From positions 116,439-180,438 of the forward strand of contig NZ_QGTQ01000004.1 in assembly GCF_003182255.1 (NCBI RefSeq): 64,000 bases of DNA, in the 5' to 3' direction. The notes under the pieces were generated by a model, which was not told the origin of the DNA, searched no databases, and saw nothing but the letters and a program-made list of their open reading frames with translations. This DNA comes from Paenibacillus cellulosilyticus. Its GTDB lineage: Bacteria > Bacillota > Bacilli > Paenibacillales > Paenibacillaceae. A program made the position numbers and the translations under genes. Of this stretch, positions 60,598 through 64,000 are shown in pieces (position 1 is the stretch's first letter; each line of letters opens with the position of its first letter).

Positions 60598-60632
60598 AAA
60601 AAAACCAAATCGCCGCTTATTGGGCGATTTGG
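60598..60632 (-). terminator. Terminator overlapping sigF end
   Basis: Minus strand: CCAAATCGCC/GGCGATTTGG with an 8-base loop, followed by seven U. The last codons of sigF lie inside the 5' arm. Confidence 0.9.
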
Positions 60633-61372
60633 TTTTTGATGAGCTGCAATATTTTTTTCTCAAGCCGTGATACTTGCACTTGTGAGATACCAAGCCGACT
60701 CGCGACTTCCGATTGCGTCTGATCGCGGAAGTAACGAAGATAAACGATGAGCCGCTCGCGTTCCGCGAGTCCCTCGATCGCTTCTGCCAATGCCAGCTTG
60801 TCGAACCATCTCTCCTGCGTATCATCAGCGATTTGGTCCATGAGCGTGATCGGATCGCCGTCATTCTCGAATACCGTCTCGTGTATGGAGGTAGGCGGTT
60901 TATTCGCCTCTTGCGCGAATACGACGTCCTCAGGCGAGATGCCAAGGCCTTCAGCTACCTCGTTAATCGTCGGCAGGCGTCCAAGTGTCTTCGACAATTC
61001 GTCCTTCATCTTGCGCACTTTGTTCGCTGTTTCCTTGAGCGATCGGCTTACCTTTAGCGTTCCATCATCGCGCAAAAAGCGCTGGATCTCGCCGATAATC
61101 ATCGGCACCGCATAGGTCGAAAACTTGACGTCGTAGGACAAATCGAATTTGTCTACCGACTTCAGCAGTCCGATACAACCGATCTGGAACAGGTCGTCAG
61201 GCTCGTAACCGCGGTTCATAAACCGCTGTACGACCGACCATACGAGCCGAATGTTGCAGTGGACAAGCGTGTCACGGGACACGCTGTCTCCTGACTGGCT
61301 CAGAGCGATTAGACGCTTCACTTCTGCGTCATCCAAATACGGCTGCGCCGTTTGCTTCAAATCGACTTCCAT
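60617..61372 (-). CDS. sigF: Forespore RNA polymerase sigma-F
   Basis: Sigma-F is the first compartment-specific sigma factor of the forespore; SpoIIAB holds it until SpoIIAA is dephosphorylated. The 251-residue protein has region 2 DDLFQIGCIGLLKSVDKFD and FSTYAVPMIIGEIQRFLRD, and a region 4 helix-turn-helix TQSEVASRLGISQVQVSRLE. Start ATG 61372 behind AGGGG (a TTG three codons earlier lacks spacing). Confidence 0.97.
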   Translation of the reverse strand: MEVDLKQTAQPYLDDAEVKRLIALSQSGDSVSRDTLVHCNIRLVWSVVQRFMNRGYEPDDLFQIGCIGLLKSVDKFDLSYDVKFSTYAVPMIIGEIQRFLRDDGTLKVSRSLKETANKVRKMKDELSKTLGRLPTINEVAEGLGISPEDVVFAQEANKPPTSIHETVFENDGDPITLMDQIADDTQERWFDKLALAEAIEGLAERERLIVYLRYFRDQTQSEVASRLGISQVQVSRLEKKILQLIKNQIAQ

Positions 61373-61392
61373 GAGGTCCAACCCCTATGCGC

Positions 61393-61848
61393 CTAATTAA
61401 ACAGCGCTTTTTTCGATTCGATTCGCTTCGACATCTCGATCCGTGTACCACGGCCGGGCTCGCTCGTCACTTCGAACCGATCCATGAAATTTTCCATTAT
61501 CGTAAAACCCATGCCTGAACGCTCCAGCTCCGGCTTGGACGTGTAGAGCGGCGACCGCGCCAGCTCCAAATCCTCGATCCCATTACCTTCGTCGCTAACG
61601 ATCAGATGCAGCGTCTCATCCTCGATGGACGCTTCAATCGTCACAAAACGGGAAGGATCATTGTCATAGCCGTGAATAATCGCATTCGTTACCGCTTCAG
61701 ACACAACTGTCTTCAGATCATTCAACTCATCTAACGTCGGGTCCAAATGCGTTATGAAAGCGGCGACCGTAATACGGGCGAACGCTTCATTCTCACTGCG
61801 GGCGGAGAACGTTACACGCATCGTATTGGCAGCTCTCGTCTCGTTCAT
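61393..61848 (-). CDS. spoIIAB: Anti-sigma F factor / serine kinase SpoIIAB
   Basis: SpoIIAB binds sigma-F and phosphorylates SpoIIAA. The 151-residue protein has the GHKL ATPase motifs [24 protein letters not shown] and [13 protein letters not shown]. Its ATG overlaps the spoIIAA stop as ATGA, and 20 bases separate its stop from sigF. Confidence 0.96.
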   Translation of the reverse strand: MNETRAANTMRVTFSARSENEAFARITVAAFITHLDPTLDELNDLKTVVSEAVTNAIIHGYDNDPSRFVTIEASIEDETLHLIVSDEGNGIEDLELARSPLYTSKPELERSGMGFTIMENFMDRFEVTSEPGRGTRIEMSKRIESKKALFN

Positions 61849-62198
61849 GATACGACCTCCAGACTGGTGAGCGCGGCACGCTCATTATCGTGAACAGCCA
61901 AAATTTTGAACAAGCCAGACAGCTCGAGCAGCCGGTATACACTTTTATTCACGTCACAGACGGCCATCACGCCGCCCTTCGCCTTCAGCTGCTTGTATCG
62001 GCCCAGGATGACACCGAGGCCGGAGCTGTCCATGAAGATCAGATCCTTCATGCTGAGAATAACATGTTCGACCGTGCTCTTCAGGATTGCTTCCTCCATC
62101 CGGATCCGAACGACGTCCGCGGTATGGTGGTCAAGCTCTCCTCTCAGGCGGACGATCAACACGTTGCGTTGATGCTCCAACTCTACTTGAAGACTCAT
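61845..62198 (-). CDS. spoIIAA: Anti-sigma F factor antagonist SpoIIAA
   Basis: SpoIIAA is a STAS-domain protein; when unphosphorylated it frees sigma-F from SpoIIAB. The 117-residue protein has the phosphorylation site [14 protein letters not shown] with Ser58. I start at the ATG at 62198 with GGGGAGGAG upstream; the longer frame adds 22 residues. A sigma-H-like promoter is proposed just upstream. Confidence 0.96.
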   Translation of the reverse strand: MSLQVELEHQRNVLIVRLRGELDHHTADVVRIRMEEAILKSTVEHVILSMKDLIFMDSSGLGVILGRYKQLKAKGGVMAVCDVNKSVYRLLELSGLFKILAVHDNERAALTSLEVVS

Positions 62199-62230
62199 AT
62201 CCTGTTCACTCCTCCCCGTGATGAACAAGC

Positions 62231-62260
62231 ATTTCTCCGCCAGACAGCCCCATTCCTGCC
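62231..62260 (-). promoter_or_regulatory. Candidate sigma-H promoter for spoIIA
   Basis: GCAGGAATG (-35 like RNAGGAWWW), about 12 bases, then GGAGAAA (-10 like RNNGAAT, one mismatch), ending about 30 bases before the spoIIAA start. Bacillus subtilis spoIIA also uses sigma-H. Confidence 0.45.
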
Positions 62261-62313
62261 TCACGACAAAACTAGAACCTCGGCGCTATGAGCCGACAAA
62301 ATGCGCTGATTGT

Positions 62314-63510
62314 TCAGCTAAAGAGACCTGCGCATGTCCGCTTCATCAGCGTCCACCAGCTTGCCTTCTCCACCGTAATCGGCGACTGCACTTCGAACTC
62401 CGTCAGCTGCTGATTGCCTTGGTAAACGACGATACGGCCGATGCGATCGCCAATCTTGATTGGCGCTTTGATGTTCTTATCCAGCTGCAGCTCGTGACGA
62501 ATATCACCTGTCGCAGCACCTTTGCGCATCAGAACGCTGTAAGGGTGAGTTGCCGTCAGCTCGAGCTGTGCGACTTGACCTTTCTCCACCGGTACTGTGC
62601 CAATCGAATCGCCTTGTTTGAAGATCGAATAGTTCGTGTACTGTGCGAATGAGTAGTCGAGCATCGACGCCACTTCTGCATTACGCGTCTTCGTATTCGG
62701 CTCACCCATTACAACCGCAATGACACGAAGACCGTCACGGCGTGCCGTTGCGGACAGACAGAACTTCGCTTCGTTCGTAAAGCCTGTTTTCAAACCGTCT
62801 GCTCCGGTATAGAACCGTACGAGCTTATTCGTGTTCACGAGCCAGAACGGTTTCTCCGACGATTTGCGGAGGTAATCCTGGTACATGCCCGTATACTTCG
62901 TAATTTCGGTATGCTTCAGCAGCTCCCGCGACATAACGGCAATATCATGCGCCGAAGTGTAGTGATCCGCTACAGGCAGACCGTTACAGTTGGCAAAATG
63001 CGTATCGTTCATGCCCAGCTGTTTCGCCTTCTCGTTCATCATGTTGACGAACTGCGCCTCCGAGCCTGCAAGCTTCTCAGCCATCGCAACCGATGCGTCA
63101 TTGCCCGAAGCGAGTGCTATGCCTTTGATCATCTCATCGACAGACATTTCTTCGCCCGGCTCGAGGAAAATTTGCGATCCACCCATCGAAGCCGCATATT
63201 CGCTTGTCGAAACTTTGTCGGTCAGCTTCAGTCGACCGTCATCCAGCGCCTCCATGATAAGCAGCATCGTCATAATTTTCGTAATGCTGGCAGGTGGCAG
63301 CTTGTCATGGCTGTTCTTATCGAAAATGACCGTACCGCTGTCAGCATCCATCAGCACAGCAGATCGTGCGGAAGGTGCCAGGTTAACCGCTGGAGAAGCA
63401 GCCGGTGCCTGCGGCGCTGTAGGTTCCGCAGCGGAAGCGGAAAGCGCCGGCAGCAGCAGCATGAGCGCTAAGGCGCTAACGAATAATTTAGTACAGACAG
63501 ACTTGAACAA
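62314..63510 (-). CDS. dacF: D-alanyl-D-alanine carboxypeptidase DacF
   Basis: DacF is a forespore-expressed penicillin-binding protein, the first gene of the dacF-spoIIA cluster. The 398-residue protein has a signal peptide (about 7-28), the SxxK motif ASITKIM, SGND and GLKTGFT, then the C-terminal PBP5-type domain. I start at the TTG at 63510, because CAGGAGGG is about 7 bases upstream; the longest frame would add 34 residues with no signal. It shares motifs with dacB at 39462, the two being paralogues. Confidence 0.93.
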   Translation of the reverse strand: MFKSVCTKLFVSALALMLLLPALSASAAEPTAPQAPAASPAVNLAPSARSAVLMDADSGTVIFDKNSHDKLPPASITKIMTMLLIMEALDDGRLKLTDKVSTSEYAASMGGSQIFLEPGEEMSVDEMIKGIALASGNDASVAMAEKLAGSEAQFVNMMNEKAKQLGMNDTHFANCNGLPVADHYTSAHDIAVMSRELLKHTEITKYTGMYQDYLRKSSEKPFWLVNTNKLVRFYTGADGLKTGFTNEAKFCLSATARRDGLRVIAVVMGEPNTKTRNAEVASMLDYSFAQYTNYSIFKQGDSIGTVPVEKGQVAQLELTATHPYSVLMRKGAATGDIRHELQLDKNIKAPIKIGDRIGRIVVYQGNQQLTEFEVQSPITVEKASWWTLMKRTCAGLFS

Positions 63511-64000
63511 GAACGATCCCTCCTGAGCATGATGCGGCCCTAGCTCTATCCGTGCTGAAGTAACAGCGACAATAAGGACAGAACGCACAACGGCCATCTT
63601 TTTCCTTCCCATTATGGACAGTGAAGGGACAAATTATTCCAAATTGTATTTAAAAAGGAGCGTGCCCCTTTGACCCCGTTTAAATAATTTAACTAACAAA
63701 AATTTTTACAAAACCTAAAGATTTCTACCCAACTTAAAGATTTCTGCCCACCTAAATCCTCCCTGCTAGGGAGGACCCCATGGGACTCCCGTCCCCTGGA
63801 CCCCGGAGGGGGGCGATGACGGACAGTGGCGCTAATGAGTTGGCTGCGTGCTGGGGGTCGCGTGCCCCTGTGGGCAGAGCTTTTGCTCCGAGCGTTCGTT
63901 CAAACGTTCGTTCAAACGTTCGTTCGAACGTTCATTCAAGCTTTCGGTCGAGTTTCTCTGCCCCTTGTTCCTCACTCTAACGGACCACAGAAACGTTAAT
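63511..64000. other. dacF upstream region
   Basis: 490 bases with no credible gene. It contains a partial direct repeat (TTAAAGATTTCT at about 63715 and 63734), a GC-rich stretch from 63765 and a 12-base repeat array at 63893-63952. No clear sigma-F promoter was found in front of dacF. Confidence 0.7.
63893..63952. repeat. 12-bp tandem repeat array
   Basis: Five 12-base units from 63893: CGTTCGTTCAAA twice, then CGTTCGTTCGAA, CGTTCATTCAAG and a degenerate CTTTCGGTCGAG. The units shade from exact to decayed and lie outside any real gene. Confidence 0.85.

Noticed and set aside
63780..63980. 66-residue frame at the right edge
   Set aside because: It is the translation of the 12-base repeat array and a GC-rich stretch; no ribosome binding site and no family.

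Overview
The window is a chromosomal segment of an endospore-forming Firmicute, most likely a Paenibacillus or close Paenibacillaceae relative. The evidence is the sporulation gene content (spoIIAA-spoIIAB-sigF, spoIVA, spoVAA/AB/AF, spoVIF, spmA-spmB, gerW, ypeB), base composition near 50% GC, strong purine-rich ribosome binding sites, frequent TTG starts, and a gene order that follows the Bacillus subtilis lysA-to-aroF region almost step by step while carrying genes not found there. No rRNA, tRNA, CRISPR array, phage or insertion sequence was seen. Nearly every gene is on the minus strand; the only plus-strand genes are a deacetylase lipoprotein, an anchored hypothetical protein and serA (25.7-30.9 kb).

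Layout. 0-7 kb: cheR (cut by the edge), ndk, then a menaquinone block hepT, mqnA, ubiX, ubiA, menG, hepS, which combines heptaprenyl diphosphate synthase with futalosine-pathway genes. 7-12 kb: mtrB (TRAP), HU, spoIVA, a yphF-like lipoprotein, two [2Fe-2S] proteins, yphE, spoVIF. 12-20 kb: gpsA, plsY, der, a yphA-like protein, the S1 homologue, plsC, cmk, a small membrane protein, ypfA. 20-28 kb: ypeB (without sleB beside it), a 52-residue four-cysteine protein, prsW, glutamate dehydrogenase, mecA/ypbH, small proteins, CPBP protease. 28-37 kb: rhodanese, serA, then resE-resD-resC-resB-resA. 37-50 kb: rluB, spmB, spmA, dacB, an ABC/two-component cassette, gerW, a self-contained regulator/ABC transporter/carrier-protein unit, a DUF2953 protein, scpB, scpA. 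50-55 kb: riboflavin operon ribD-E-BA-H under an FMN riboswitch. 55-64 kb: ppiB, lysA, spoVAF, spoVAB, spoVAA, sigF, spoIIAB, spoIIAA, dacF.

Functional themes are respiration (menaquinone synthesis, cytochrome c maturation and ResDE), the cell envelope (plsY, plsC, gpsA, carboxypeptidases), cofactor synthesis, and spore formation and germination. Most genes are vertically inherited core. The points that stand out are: the regulator/ABC/carrier-protein cassette at 45.1-48.6 kb, with its own promoter, paired operator and terminator; tandem hairpin repeats in the leaders of hepT and ribBA and a 99-bp repeat between the FMN aptamer and ribD; a dispersed palindromic element near gpsA and ypfA; a spoVA locus without AC/AD/AE and a SpoVAF with a long polar N-terminal extension; and a glycine-to-valine change in the nucleotide-binding motif of GpsA. 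Starts given below are often internal to the longest open frame and were chosen from ribosome binding sites.
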